Shown here: one piece after another, positions 1 to 8,901 of the stretch
Position numbering within the stretch: position 1 is the first letter of the stretch
Layout: every line of letters begins with the position of its first letter
Assembly: GCA_049516595.1 (NCBI GenBank)
Contig: JBEKSY010000027.1
Coordinates: 1 to 47,839, forward strand
Reading direction: 5' to 3'
Source: JBEKHT01 sp049516595
GTDB taxonomy: Bacteria; Chloroflexota; Anaerolineae; Anaerolineales; RBG-16-64-43
DNA: 47,839 nucleotides
Made by a program: the position numbers and the translations under genes
Notes under the pieces: model-generated
Told to the model about the DNA's origin: nothing
The model's input: the letters and a program-made list of their open reading frames with translations, nothing else
Databases searched by the model: none

Positions 1-127
1 GCTGTGGAGCGGGGACGGGTGAGACCCAAGCCCCGACACCCTCGGCCGCAGGGATTCCCACTCCGCCTCCCTGGGCGCCGAGGTGGTCCGTGATCCCCTG
101 GAGACTTTGGGCGCTTGAGCGCATTGA
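1..127. repeat. Direct repeat, left copy (window-truncated)
   Basis: Identical base for base to 2115-2241, in the same orientation. The match ends at base 127 (g at 128 against a at 2242), but the left end coincides with the window edge, so the full repeat may be longer. It is GC-rich, has no convincing reading frame and lies outside any gene. The two copies bracket the glycosyltransferase gene. Confidence 0.93.
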
Positions 128-459
128 GGGTGAGCTCGCACCCTGCAAACTCGGCAATCCTCGGACACTTCTAGCGGGGAGATCGCCGCATCGATCCATG
201 AGAAGTGGCTGACCCCAGGGCCTGAGCGCGCACCGCCCTGCGCAACCACCGGGGCATCCGCAAAGCGGAATGCAGACAAACCAAGTTCCTTTCCCAAGCC
301 CCCCTTTGCAGGCCAACCTCATCCCACTCCCGGCAGTACAATAGCCTCACCGGTCCGTGGGTCGCCCGTGCGCACGACAGTCCCATCTAGCCCCAATGTT
401 CTCCCCTCGATCACCGCACAGACCGGATGATGCAAAGTGAGACTTGAGAGGTCCGAGTT
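128..459. other. Non-coding stretch upstream of the glycosyltransferase
   Basis: No gene is supported here. A TACAAT hexamer at 337-342 could be a -10 element for the glycosyltransferase, but no matching -35 is visible. A short minus-strand frame at 319-507 reads somewhat protein-like at its end (it ends in LPGVG), but it overlaps the start of the next gene and matches nothing I recognise. Confidence 0.5.
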
Positions 460-2052
460 GTGTCTCGGCCGAGATTGACCCGAGCCATGCCTTGTTGGAA
501 AGCCCATTCGGTCGCCGAGAGGCTAACCCCGACGGTTATCGCATTCACCTTGATTCTCATGGTGGGGGTGTTCGCCCGAACCTGGCAGTTTGGCTCCCTC
601 CCTCCGGGCCTGTTTCAGGATGAGGCCTCGACTGGGGTTGATGCCTATGACCTGGGCCATTATGGGATCGATCATAACGGGATATCCGATCCCGTCCTGC
701 TGGTGTCTTTTGGAAGCGGCCAGAACGCCCTGTACGCCTACGTTCTGATTCCTTTTGTCTACCTCAGTCTCACTCCCCTGACCGTTCGGCTGCCTATGCT
801 GGTATCGGGGATACTGTCCTTGCCTCTGGTCTTCATTGCTGCCAGGAAGATATCCAATGTGAGATTCGCGCTACTGGCCATGTTCTTCCTGGCGATCAGC
901 CCCTGGCACATCCTTATGTCCCGCTGGGGGCTTGAATGCAACCTGCTGCCTTTTGTCTTCCTGATCGGATTCACGTGTCTCTTGTATTCCTCTCCAGGAA
1001 GGGGCTGGTTTGCCGTCGGCTGCGTGTTTATGGCGTTGTGCCTGTATGCCTACGGCACGGCCTACCTGGCTGTGCCTCTCTTCCTGGTACTCGCGGTCCC
1101 CATTCTCGTGGCCTACAAGCGAGTCACCCTTCGCCAATTGCTGGCGGGCGGGCTGGCATTTTCGGTCGTGGCGATTCCGATTGGGCTCTTTGTCTTGATC
1201 AACATCTTCCACCTCAACACCCTGCGGCTGGGGGCGATGACCATTCCTCGCTTGCCTGTCCGACCCCGATTCGAAGACATGGCCGCTGTTTTCGGTCCTC
1301 ATCCTGTTCGCGACATGGCAAGCAACTTCAAGGCGACAGCGAAGCTGCTGGTCAAACGATCGGATGGCTTGATTCAGAACATGGTCAAACCCTACGGCTA
1401 TTCCTATCCGGATGCATTTCCACTGGCCGTCCTCGGTGGACTCTTACTGATTCCCCTTGGCGCTTCCATGCAAGTTCCAGAAAGATTGTCCGTGCTCTTC
1501 TGGCTGGTGGCTTCCTTGGCTACGGGGATCATGGAACCGGTCAATATAAACCGCCTCAATCTGATCTTCATCCCTCTCATCCTGTGCACGGCGGCCTTTG
1601 CCGCATGGCTGTATGAGCACTTGAGGCCCCTATTCATAGTTGGCATGTGCGCCCTGGGGGTCGGTTTCCTCCTCTTCACGCGTGATTATCATGGTGCGGC
1701 ATACCGCCACAAAGCCGATTCCACCTTTTTTACTGAACTGCTCCCTGCCTTGAGGTACGCTAGTGAGACAGGGAGTAATCCAATATGTGTAACCGATCAA
1801 GTGAATATGCCCTACATCTTCGCCCTGTTTGAAGATCCCATCAATCCTGGTGATTACTTGAGCACGATCCAGTACGCTAATCCCCAAGGGGAGTTCAGGC
1901 AGGTCAAGACACTCGGTCGCTATGCTTTCGGGTTGGATAACTGTGACGCCAGCCCTACCACCATATATGTCCTGGCCTCGGAACAGCCCCCCGAGGGAGG
2001 AGTCGGCTACGCTGTCCGGAAGTTCGGCGACTATCGGGTCTACACACCCTAA
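460..2052 (+). CDS. GT-C fold membrane glycosyltransferase (GT39/ArnT-like)
   Basis: Integral membrane protein of 530 residues. The first transmembrane helix (about 25-42) is followed by an external loop with the acidic motif FQDEA, the DE signature of GT-C glycosyltransferases such as ArnT and PMT that use polyprenyl-phosphate sugar donors. About ten further hydrophobic helices follow, up to about residue 405, then a soluble C-terminal domain of about 120 residues. I use the GTG start at 460; an ATG at 487 is an alternative and would still precede the first helix. Family members transfer sugars outside the membrane to lipids or proteins. The acceptor cannot be told here. The gene stands alone and is bracketed by two identical 127-bp repeats, which hints at transfer or duplication. 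Confidence 0.8.
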   Translation: MSRPRLTRAMPCWKAHSVAERLTPTVIAFTLILMVGVFARTWQFGSLPPGLFQDEASTGVDAYDLGHYGIDHNGISDPVLLVSFGSGQNALYAYVLIPFVYLSLTPLTVRLPMLVSGILSLPLVFIAARKISNVRFALLAMFFLAISPWHILMSRWGLECNLLPFVFLIGFTCLLYSSPGRGWFAVGCVFMALCLYAYGTAYLAVPLFLVLAVPILVAYKRVTLRQLLAGGLAFSVVAIPIGLFVLINIFHLNTLRLGAMTIPRLPVRPRFEDMAAVFGPHPVRDMASNFKATAKLLVKRSDGLIQNMVKPYGYSYPDAFPLAVLGGLLLIPLGASMQVPERLSVLFWLVASLATGIMEPVNINRLNLIFIPLILCTAAFAAWLYEHLRPLFIVGMCALGVGFLLFTRDYHGAAYRHKADSTFFTELLPALRYASETGSNPICVTDQVNMPYIFALFEDPINPGDYLSTIQYANPQGEFRQVKTLGRYAFGLDNCDASPTTIYVLASEQPPEGGVGYAVRKFGDYRVYTP

Positions 2053-2085
2053 GAACATAACCGGAGACAGTTCCTCGGCCGGCGG

Positions 2086-2113
2086 TGCCAAGGGGCCGGA
2101 GGGATTCTTGGCA
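2086..2113. other. Inverted repeat next to the right direct repeat
   Basis: TGCCAAG at 2086-2092 pairs with CTTGGCA at 2107-2113, leaving a 14-nt loop. It sits 34 bases after the glycosyltransferase stop and one base before the right copy of the direct repeat. It could be a weak terminator, although no T-run follows, or part of the repeat unit. Whether the left copy has the same hairpin cannot be seen because it would lie outside the window. Confidence 0.45.
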
Positions 2114-2114
2114 G

Positions 2115-2241
2115 GCTGTGGAGCGGGGACGGGTGAGACCCAAGCCCCGACACCCTCGGCCGCAGGGATTCCCACTCCGCCTCCCTGGGCGCCGAGGTGG
2201 TCCGTGATCCCCTGGAGACTTTGGGCGCTTGAGCGCATTGA
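2115..2241. repeat. Direct repeat, right copy
   Basis: Exact copy of bases 1-127, starting 62 bases after the glycosyltransferase stop codon. No terminal inverted repeats or transposase accompany it, so it is not a recognised insertion sequence. Confidence 0.95.
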
Positions 2242-2860
2242 ATCTGAGATCCCCTTCCGACTTCATCGCCGCGGGGCCCGGACCTCGCAACCCACAGTCT
2301 CAACCCGCTGAGTGTTGGCCCCCGCGCCCCAACGCGAGTTTCCAGAGGGAATCCCACCCGCAGCCAGAGCAAGTAATGATCGATCTCAAAGAGGGAATGC
2401 CGGCCCATTCGAACCAAAGAGGTAACCCCGCAGGAAAGCAGCAGCCCCCACCCATCTGCCGACCCAAGAATCGATCTCACCCGACCGATCCGTCAATTCA
2501 CAGATCTATCAATCTCCGTTCTCGGCCCCGGCCTCTCGCATCCGGTCGTCTGCATTTCGGGGTCCCAGGTGGCTCTGCCTGCGGATGCGGAACTCCGCGG
2601 GCGCATAGGAACAGGTGATTCCACAATGACATCAGCGCCCTGCCGACCAGCATGAAAGGACATGGATAGCAGCTGTGCTCCCCGCCCAGCATGGTTCCCG
2701 CATTCTTCTCCGAGCCGTGCTCCTTCGCCCGGGGACTCTGGGGTAGAACGGGGATTGGATTGGGACAGCTATTGTTTCTTGCCTGGCCGAACGGGGCCGG
2801 TGCCTGCGTCAAGACAACCCAAGCCAAGACGAGGTCAGCCCTCGCGACTGGCTGGCCGTG
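2242..2860. other. Non-coding stretch between convergent genes
   Basis: It lies between the glycosyltransferase (plus) and the ABC exporter (minus), which end toward each other. No reading frame here looks like a protein and I see no RNA gene. There is no clear terminator for the ABC gene. Confidence 0.5.
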
Positions 2861-4651
2861 TTACGCCTCGGCGGTCAGAGGTTCGCCTTCCGCAAATTGA
2901 AGCGCCCACAGGTGCTGATAGAGGCCGCCCCGCGCCAGAAGCACCCCGTGCGGCCCCTCTTCCACGATCCGGCCGTCCTTCAGGACGACGATCCGCTCGG
3001 CGCGCTGGATCGTGGAGAGCCGATGAGCAATCACAAAGGTTGTGCGCCCTTGCATCAGCCGTTCAAGTGCCTCCTGCACCAGCCGCTCCGACTCGGAGTC
3101 TAGAGACGAGGTGGCCTCGTCCAGGACCAGAATGCGCGGATCCTTGAGGAGCACTCTTGCGATCGTGATGCGTTGCCTCTGGCCCATCGACAGTTTGATC
3201 CCTTTTTCACCCACAACGGTGTCGTACCCCTGAGATAGGCGGCTGATGAACTCCTCCGCATTGGCCGACTCCGCTGCGGTGAAGATCTCCTCTTGACTTG
3301 CGCCCGGGCGCCCATAGGCGATATTCTCGCGGACCGTTCCACCGAAGAGGAACGTGTCCTGTGGAACCAGGCCAATTTGCTCGCGCAGGCCGCGCAAGTC
3401 GAAGTCCCTCACGTCGTGGCTGTCAATCTCGATTCGACCTGCGGTCGGATCGTAGAAGCGCGGGATGAGATTCACAAGGGTTGTCTTGCCCACCCCGCTC
3501 GGGCCGACGATCGCAATCATTTCGCCGGGCCTTACCTCCAGGGAGATGTCCCGCAGCACGGGCTGAGAGCCATCGTAGGCAAAGCTCACGCCAAGAAATC
3601 GCACCCGCCCAAGCAGTCGCCCCGGCTGGACGGCCCCGACCACATCCAGCGGTTCCGGGGTGGCATCCAGGAGCTCAAACACGCGCCGCCCAGCTCCGAG
3701 CGCTTCCCGTAGCTGCGCATACAGGCCCGCAAACGCCCCCATCGATCCGGCTACCATCATCATGTAGAAGAGAAAGGCGACGAGCTCTCCCGGGGTGATC
3801 CGGCCACGCACCACCTCGAGCCCGCCATACCACAGCAGGAAGGTAAGCGCGCCAAAGCCGAGGAAGCTGATCAGGGGGATGAAGACGGCTCGCAGGCGGG
3901 CACGCCGCATGGCGGTCAAGAAGGCCGATTCCACCTGCCCGCGAAACCGCTGGCGTTCGTAGTCTTCTCGCGCGAACGATTTCACCACCCGGATCCCGGA
4001 GAGCATTTCCTCCAGCACCACCGTCGAATCTGCCAGGCGATCTTGGACCGCCGTCGAGAGCCGTTCCAATCGCCGCCCGAAGAGAATTCCAATGGCGAGG
4101 ATCGGCGGGATGATGAGTAGGATGAGCAGGGCCAGTTGGGTGTTCATCACCAACATCAGAATGAGACCCCCGACCAGAGTCGTCAGCTGACTCAGGAAGC
4201 TGATCGGCATGTCGGTCAGCGCATTTTGCACGACGGTCACATCGTTGCTCACGCGCGAGACGATTTCCCCCGTGCGACGCTCGGCAAAGAAACGCAAGGG
4301 CAGGTTCTGAACTCGCATGTGGATCTGAAGCCGCAGATCGGCAATGAGGCGTTGCCCAACGCGCGCGATCAGATACGTGTTCCCCACCCCGGTGGCGCTT
4401 TGCAACAGAAACAGCGCCAGCAGCCCCAAAGCAATGCGGTTCAGCTGTGCGAGGTCGTGTGAGACGAACACCGTGTCGACCAACCAGCGCACAGCCCACG
4501 GCAGCGCCAGGACAACCGCGTTGGAGAGCAGGAGCAGGAGTGCCGCCATGGCCAGCGAACGCCAGTAGGGAGTGACCAGACGAATCATCCGTTTCCAGTC
4601 CGATCGCGCCTTGGCATCCAGAGCGCTGGGCATTCGCTTTATGATTCTCAT
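2861..4651 (-). CDS. ABC half-exporter (MsbA/ABCB type), fused TMD-NBD
   Basis: A 596-residue protein with an N-terminal six-helix exporter domain (about 25-325) fused to an ATP-binding domain. The Walker A GPSGVGKTT (about 382-390), Q-loop LVPQDTFLFGG, signature LSMGQRQ (about 485-491), Walker B ILVLDEATSSLD and switch histidine IAHRLST are all intact, so it should be a working ATPase. Such proteins act as dimers in the cytoplasmic membrane and export lipids, peptides or drugs. The substrate cannot be read from sequence. No partner half-transporter is adjacent, which suggests a homodimer. A second in-frame ATG lies six codons in and could be the true start. Confidence 0.9.
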   Translation of the reverse strand: MRIIKRMPSALDAKARSDWKRMIRLVTPYWRSLAMAALLLLLSNAVVLALPWAVRWLVDTVFVSHDLAQLNRIALGLLALFLLQSATGVGNTYLIARVGQRLIADLRLQIHMRVQNLPLRFFAERRTGEIVSRVSNDVTVVQNALTDMPISFLSQLTTLVGGLILMLVMNTQLALLILLIIPPILAIGILFGRRLERLSTAVQDRLADSTVVLEEMLSGIRVVKSFAREDYERQRFRGQVESAFLTAMRRARLRAVFIPLISFLGFGALTFLLWYGGLEVVRGRITPGELVAFLFYMMMVAGSMGAFAGLYAQLREALGAGRRVFELLDATPEPLDVVGAVQPGRLLGRVRFLGVSFAYDGSQPVLRDISLEVRPGEMIAIVGPSGVGKTTLVNLIPRFYDPTAGRIEIDSHDVRDFDLRGLREQIGLVPQDTFLFGGTVRENIAYGRPGASQEEIFTAAESANAEEFISRLSQGYDTVVGEKGIKLSMGQRQRITIARVLLKDPRILVLDEATSSLDSESERLVQEALERLMQGRTTFVIAHRLSTIQRAERIVVLKDGRIVEEGPHGVLLARGGLYQHLWALQFAEGEPLTAEA

Positions 4652-5030
4652 TCTTCCAGCCTATCGGCCGCTTCACATCGGAGAGCAAGAGAGGCAGATT
4701 CTATCAAGAGGCGGTGAAACTTGCCGCAAAAGCAATGAGGCCCTCAAACCCGGCCGAGGGACTCAGCCCTTCCAGGAGACGTGAGGCCCAGGGCGCCACG
4801 GCAGGTATCCCGGGTCTCTCGGTCCCCCGGGGGAAACCTGGGCGATCGGGCTCCGGGGTTGCCGCCCGGTTCGGCTTCCTTGCTCCTTGAAGAGGAAAGA
4901 AATGGGTTGCGCGGATCGGCCAGATCCTGCTGTTCCACTGACCGTCTGCAATGGATGCCCAGCCCGAGGATCAGGGTTCAACCGATTGAACATCTGTCCG
5001 CTCTGCCTCGCGCCACGGCCGATACGTAGT
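4652..5030. other. Intergenic stretch with an imperfect hairpin
   Basis: It lies between the ABC exporter start and the end of the ABC-2 permease. Arms 4802-4811 (caggtatccc) and 4831-4840 (gggaaacctg) pair with one mismatch and could end transcripts from the ABC-2 operon, although no T-run follows. A short plus-strand frame from the ATG at 4902 is discussed under findings. Confidence 0.45.
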
Positions 5031-6782
5031 TCAGGCCTCACCGATCAGCGGGACTCTCGGCAGGACCAGCACCAGCGGGACGACGGTGCAGCCGATCGCA
5101 ACCGCCCCTCCTAGCAGGAGACCGAGGATCTGGCCTGCCGTCTGCGAGACCCCTAGAAGCGGCAGAAGCACGGGCGGGGCAAAGAAAAGCCCAAGGGCAA
5201 CGATCATGTAGGCGAAACTGGCGAAGGTGCTCAGGCAGCCCTGGGCGCCAGACGTCATGTGACGTGGATCCTCCCAGGTCAGATTGGCGCCTGTCACTCC
5301 CAAGGCCAAGGCCAAGCCGGAGTCCCCGGCCAAGCAAAGTCCCACCACGAGCGCTCCGAACAAAACCGTTCCGACCGCTGCGCGCTGGACCAGCGACACT
5401 ACCAGCAGAAACCCCTCGCCCAGGGCGAGCGTTGGCAAGTAGGCGACCAGAAACTTGGCCACCAGCAGGCGGGAGGGAGGCAGTGGGGAGGACTTGAGCA
5501 GCCAATAACTCCGTCCCTCCTGGGAAATTCCCATCAAGGAAAGGCGCGATACGAGAACCCACCCTACGAACAGCGAGATGCCCACATTGCCGTAGAGCCA
5601 GACGTTTTGAGTCGCCTGGACCACCCAGGTCGGGGCTGGGCTGACCTCGGGAGCAACCTTGCCTCCGTTACTCACAAGCATCACCGCATAGACAATCCCG
5701 ATAATCAGGGGGGTCACCAACTGTCCCATGTTACGCAGATCCCGCCTCAGGACAAGAAAGTCCTTCACCAGGATGGCACGAATCGAGGAGGGGAGAAGAG
5801 CAAGCTCCCGCTTTGGGGCGACGGGCCGGGGCAGGCTCGCGGGATGGGCAGCGAGAGCCGGGCGCTTGGCACGGGTCCCCGCTTGGATCCCTGCCCACCC
5901 ACTGTAGTACAGGCGCTCGACGGACGAAAGCGCGAGGAAGAAAACGACCGAACAGAGCCCAAGGGATAGAAGCAGATACCCGGCTGCGGGAAGCCACTCC
6001 CCCTGGCCCAGGTCGATCAGGCCGCGCGCAGCCCAGGCGAGCGGCGACCAGGGCGAGTTGAACCGCGCGGCCAAGGCCAAGGCTTGGAAGGCTTGCCCAC
6101 TGCCCAACCTCAAACGACTTGCCAAAGGACCCGACTGCGAGCAAAGGAGCGAGAGGACTGCCCCCAGAAAGGCTAACACCTCGGCTACGCGCCGCGCGGG
6201 CACAACATGTACAACTCCCATGACCACGAGGCTCGAAAGGCCTGCCGCGGCAAGTGCCAGTGCCACCAGCACCAACACGACCAGAGGATAAAACGGCAAA
6301 CGGTATCCCTGCGAGGCACCCAACCCGAAGAGCACGGGCAGCCCGAAAAGCGCCGTGAGGCCAAAATTGGGCAGGATGGCCTGCAGCATTTTGGAGATGA
6401 AGACCGCCCGGATCGGGACGGGGGCGCTCAGGAGAAACTCCATATCGCGCGCCAAGTAGAGCCCCTGCAAGAGGACCCCGAAGCCCGTGAGCAGGATGGC
6501 GAGGAAAGCGGAACTGAGGACCAGGCTGGGCACCACCGCGATCAAGCCGGTCACATCGATGTCGGCGGCCATCTCGGGCGAGCGAAGGAACCGCAGGAGC
6601 GCGGCGCTGGCAAGGAAGGCCCCGATCAGGAGCGCCAGGACCACCACGACGAGCACAGTCGTCCCAAGTTTCTGGCGCGCACGAGCATGCCGGAAGCCGC
6701 TGATGGAGATCCGTAGCTGCAGGCGCAGCAGCTTCCAGACCACGGGCCCCAAGCGGGAGGCAGGCTCCGCCCTCGCTTTCAT
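5031..6782 (-). CDS. ABC-2 type permease subunit (multi-span exporter)
   Basis: A 583-residue, very hydrophobic protein with roughly twelve predicted membrane spans in two blocks (about 45-290 and 350-575), separated by a basic, proline-containing cytoplasmic loop near 300-330. Its start overlaps the stop of the upstream ATPase gene by four bases (ATGA at 6779-6782), so the two are translationally coupled and should form one ABC exporter. The arrangement matches large ABC-2 or 'putative ABC exporter' permeases. The substrate is unknown. It has no catalytic motifs of its own. Confidence 0.8.
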   Translation of the reverse strand: MKARAEPASRLGPVVWKLLRLQLRISISGFRHARARQKLGTTVLVVVVLALLIGAFLASAALLRFLRSPEMAADIDVTGLIAVVPSLVLSSAFLAILLTGFGVLLQGLYLARDMEFLLSAPVPIRAVFISKMLQAILPNFGLTALFGLPVLFGLGASQGYRLPFYPLVVLVLVALALAAAGLSSLVVMGVVHVVPARRVAEVLAFLGAVLSLLCSQSGPLASRLRLGSGQAFQALALAARFNSPWSPLAWAARGLIDLGQGEWLPAAGYLLLSLGLCSVVFFLALSSVERLYYSGWAGIQAGTRAKRPALAAHPASLPRPVAPKRELALLPSSIRAILVKDFLVLRRDLRNMGQLVTPLIIGIVYAVMLVSNGGKVAPEVSPAPTWVVQATQNVWLYGNVGISLFVGWVLVSRLSLMGISQEGRSYWLLKSSPLPPSRLLVAKFLVAYLPTLALGEGFLLVVSLVQRAAVGTVLFGALVVGLCLAGDSGLALALGVTGANLTWEDPRHMTSGAQGCLSTFASFAYMIVALGLFFAPPVLLPLLGVSQTAGQILGLLLGGAVAIGCTVVPLVLVLPRVPLIGEA

Positions 6783-7549
6783 CGCAGCACCTCGGCGATC
6801 GCGGCGTACTCGGCTCCCCCGGTCAAGTTGAGGAAGATGTCCTCCAGGCTCGAGGTTCCCGCACCGAGGGCCCGCAGTTCGCCCATGGTCCCCACCGCCA
6901 CAAGTTCGCCTCGGTTGATGATGCCGATCCGATCACACATGCGCTCGGCGATCTCGAGAATGTGCGTGGAGAGGAAGATGGCGGCTCCACGCTCTGCGAG
7001 CTGCCGCAGGATGTCCTTGATCAGTCGTGCGCTCTTCGGATCCAGCCCAACCGTCGGTTCGTCGAGCACAAGAACCTTGGGGTCATGGACCAACGCGACG
7101 GCCAGGGCCGTCTTCTGGCGCATCCCATGGCTGTACGAATCGATCAGATCATCCGCGGCCTCCGAGAGGTCAAACAGCCGCAGGAGCTCTTCGATGCGAT
7201 GCTCCACTTGAGCCCGATCGACCTCGTACAGGTCGGCCACGAAGCGCAGCAACTCTCGCGCCGAAAGCTTGAGGTAGAGATTCGGCTCGTCCGGAACGTA
7301 GCCGCAGGCGGCCTTGGCCAGCATCATCTCGCGCTGGACATCATGCCCGGCGACTTCTACCCGCCCGGAGGTGGGCCGCAGAAGCCCAACGATCATCTTG
7401 ATGGTGGTCGTCTTCCCGGCACCGTTGGGCCCAAGGAAACCGAAAATCTCGCCAGCTTGCACCGTGAAGCTTACGTCGCGCACGGCCGACTTGTCGCCGA
7501 AGTTCTTGACCAAGTGGTCGGTCCGAATGAGCGATTTCTCAAGCTCCAT
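6779..7549 (-). CDS. ABC transporter ATP-binding protein (CcmA type)
   Basis: A 256-residue nucleotide-binding subunit. Walker A GPNGAGKTTT sits near residues 40-49, the signature is YSHGMRQKTALA, Walker B is VLVLDEPTVGLD and the switch histidine is in STHILEIAE. I place the start at the ATG ending at 7549 because GGAGGG lies just upstream at good spacing and the ABC fold begins there. The open frame extends about 95 codons further upstream, but that part looks non-coding. Together with the overlapping permease gene it forms a two-gene exporter operon with no substrate-binding protein. Confidence 0.9.
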   Translation of the reverse strand: MELEKSLIRTDHLVKNFGDKSAVRDVSFTVQAGEIFGFLGPNGAGKTTTIKMIVGLLRPTSGRVEVAGHDVQREMMLAKAACGYVPDEPNLYLKLSARELLRFVADLYEVDRAQVEHRIEELLRLFDLSEAADDLIDSYSHGMRQKTALAVALVHDPKVLVLDEPTVGLDPKSARLIKDILRQLAERGAAIFLSTHILEIAERMCDRIGIINRGELVAVGTMGELRALGAGTSSLEDIFLNLTGGAEYAAIAEVLR

Positions 7550-8063
7550 GGATTCCCTCCGTTGAGTGGAATTAGATCTGCCGCCGCGAGGACCGAGCGA
7601 ACAGGGAGTCTCCGGGTGACCCTCCGGGCGACGCGAAGGCTCATTCACCTCCGACCTCTCGGGCCGAAGGCCACGGATGCGAACAGTCTCGCACGCGAAG
7701 AGTGGGACTGAGAAACCGCTCCGATGAACGCGATCGGCAGTCAAAGCTTCCGGGCGGAATTGTCCAGAGGCACCCCTCATGTCATGGCCGGGGCACGAAG
7801 CGCGCGGAGACCTCCTGCACTTCTGCGGACCCATTGGGCGGTTTGGCGGAATGACCGTATCTCAAAGCGGACAGGGTTCCTCTGGGGATCTGACCCGCGG
7901 CCGTGAGGGGGGGACCGGAGTCGGCGAGTGAGCCCCTGGGCAATGGGCGGCCGCTCTGCCCACCCCCGGCCAGTCGGCCTGGCAGGGGGCTCTCAATGAG
8001 AGCAACTCGTCCGCCACCCGCGCATGCGCATGGCGCTGTCCTCGGCCTTGGCTCTCGGGCCAC
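7550..8063. other. Non-coding stretch with a long imperfect hairpin
   Basis: No gene is supported. Bases 7930-7938 (gagcccctg) can pair with 7983-7992 (cagggggctc, one G bulged), enclosing further GC-rich self-complementary sequence. It lies downstream of the cupin gene on the minus strand and could act as a terminator or be a small palindromic element. Confidence 0.4.
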
Positions 8064-8444
8064 TTAGTGAGGCTCCGCGGCCTCGGCTTCAGCCCTCGTC
8101 CGATGCACTGTGCCGTCGGGATGGTTCGGCGGTGAGTAGACCGTGTACAGCTGGAGGAGTTGGGTCTTCGAAGTGTTGATCACGTTGTGGTAGGTGCCGG
8201 CAGGAACCACGACTGCTCCGCCCTCGCCGACCACGTGCTCTTCCTTTCCATTGAATACGAACTTGGCTTCACCTGTTTCGATGCGGAAAAACTGGTCCAC
8301 GTCCGGATGAACTTCGTTGCCAATATCCTCGCCCCCCTGCAGGCACATGACCACCAATTGGGAGTGTTTTCCGGTGAACAGAACGCGACGAAAGAACTTG
8401 TTCTTAAGAGTTTCCTTTTCGATCGAACCCACATATCCGGCCAT
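8064..8444 (-). CDS. Single-domain cupin protein
   Basis: A 126-residue protein spanning one cupin beta-barrel. The first motif resembles G-x5-HxHx3-4E only in part: it reads GGEDIGNEVHPDVDQFFRI, with His, Asp, Asp and Gln at the metal-ligand positions. The second motif, VVVPAGTYHNVIN, keeps Pro-Gly/Ala and the histidine. A GGAGG sequence lies four bases before the ATG. Small cupins of this kind are usually cytosolic metal-dependent isomerases, dioxygenases or sugar-binding proteins. The true substrate is unknown. It is transcribed away from the following lipoprotein gene. Confidence 0.8.
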   Translation of the reverse strand: MAGYVGSIEKETLKNKFFRRVLFTGKHSQLVVMCLQGGEDIGNEVHPDVDQFFRIETGEAKFVFNGKEEHVVGEGGAVVVPAGTYHNVINTSKTQLLQLYTVYSPPNHPDGTVHRTRAEAEAAEPH

Positions 8445-8901
8445 GAGGCCTCCTTAGATTCTTCGTTGAAAGCAGAGCGATGTCCTCTGTCCAGTTTCCT
8501 GCCGATTGTAATTCCCTTCTCCTCTCCCCATTGAGGGGTGGCGGGTGGCGATGCCGCTTTCAGGGGCCGATGGGCGAACCTTGACCTCCACCGCCATCCC
8601 CAGCGCTCACGACCCCCTCTACTGGCACCAAGTCTTCCCCGGCGCCCCTGGACCAACGTTTCCCGGCTCCCATCTTCGTGGTATACCATCTCGAGGCGCC
8701 TCACGGACGAGGCTTCTCGCTGAACCTAGGTCGGGGTCGTCGAACGCCTTACAGCCACGGCCTTCTTTCACTCCTGGACGCCGACCGCCCGCCAGAATCG
8801 GGGTGAGCTCCCTCCCTTCCAGGCGGGTGCCGGAAAGCGCCGGCCTCGGGATCGGGGCCCTAACCGTCCGAACGGGGCCGTCCCGCCGAAGGAGCCATCG
8901 C
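8445..8901. other. Divergent intergenic region, no gene seen
   Basis: It separates the divergent cupin and lipoprotein genes and must hold both promoters, but I find no clear -35/-10 pair. A long plus-strand frame runs through it from 8545 into the lipoprotein gene. It is rejected because the lipoprotein signal, ribosome-binding site and ATG all point to the start at 8902. Confidence 0.5.

Noticed and set aside
319..507. Minus-strand frame whose end reads like protein (GLDGTVVRTGDPRTGEAIVL)
   Set aside because: It overlaps the start of the glycosyltransferase gene on the other strand, has no ribosome-binding site and matches no family I know. It could be a decayed fragment but cannot be supported.
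871..1302. Long antisense frames inside genes (for example 871-1302, 22173-23126 and 6207-6716)
   Set aside because: They mirror the third-position GC bias of the real genes on the opposite strand and contain no recognisable motif.
7550..7834. Upstream extension of the CcmA-type ATPase frame
   Set aside because: GGAGGG and ATG at 7549 mark a standard start, and the 95 extra codons do not resemble any ABC domain.
8545..8901. Upstream extension of the lipoprotein frame (118 codons)
   Set aside because: The lipobox and ribosome-binding site place the start at 8902, and the extension is arginine/proline-rich low-quality sequence typical of non-coding high-GC DNA.
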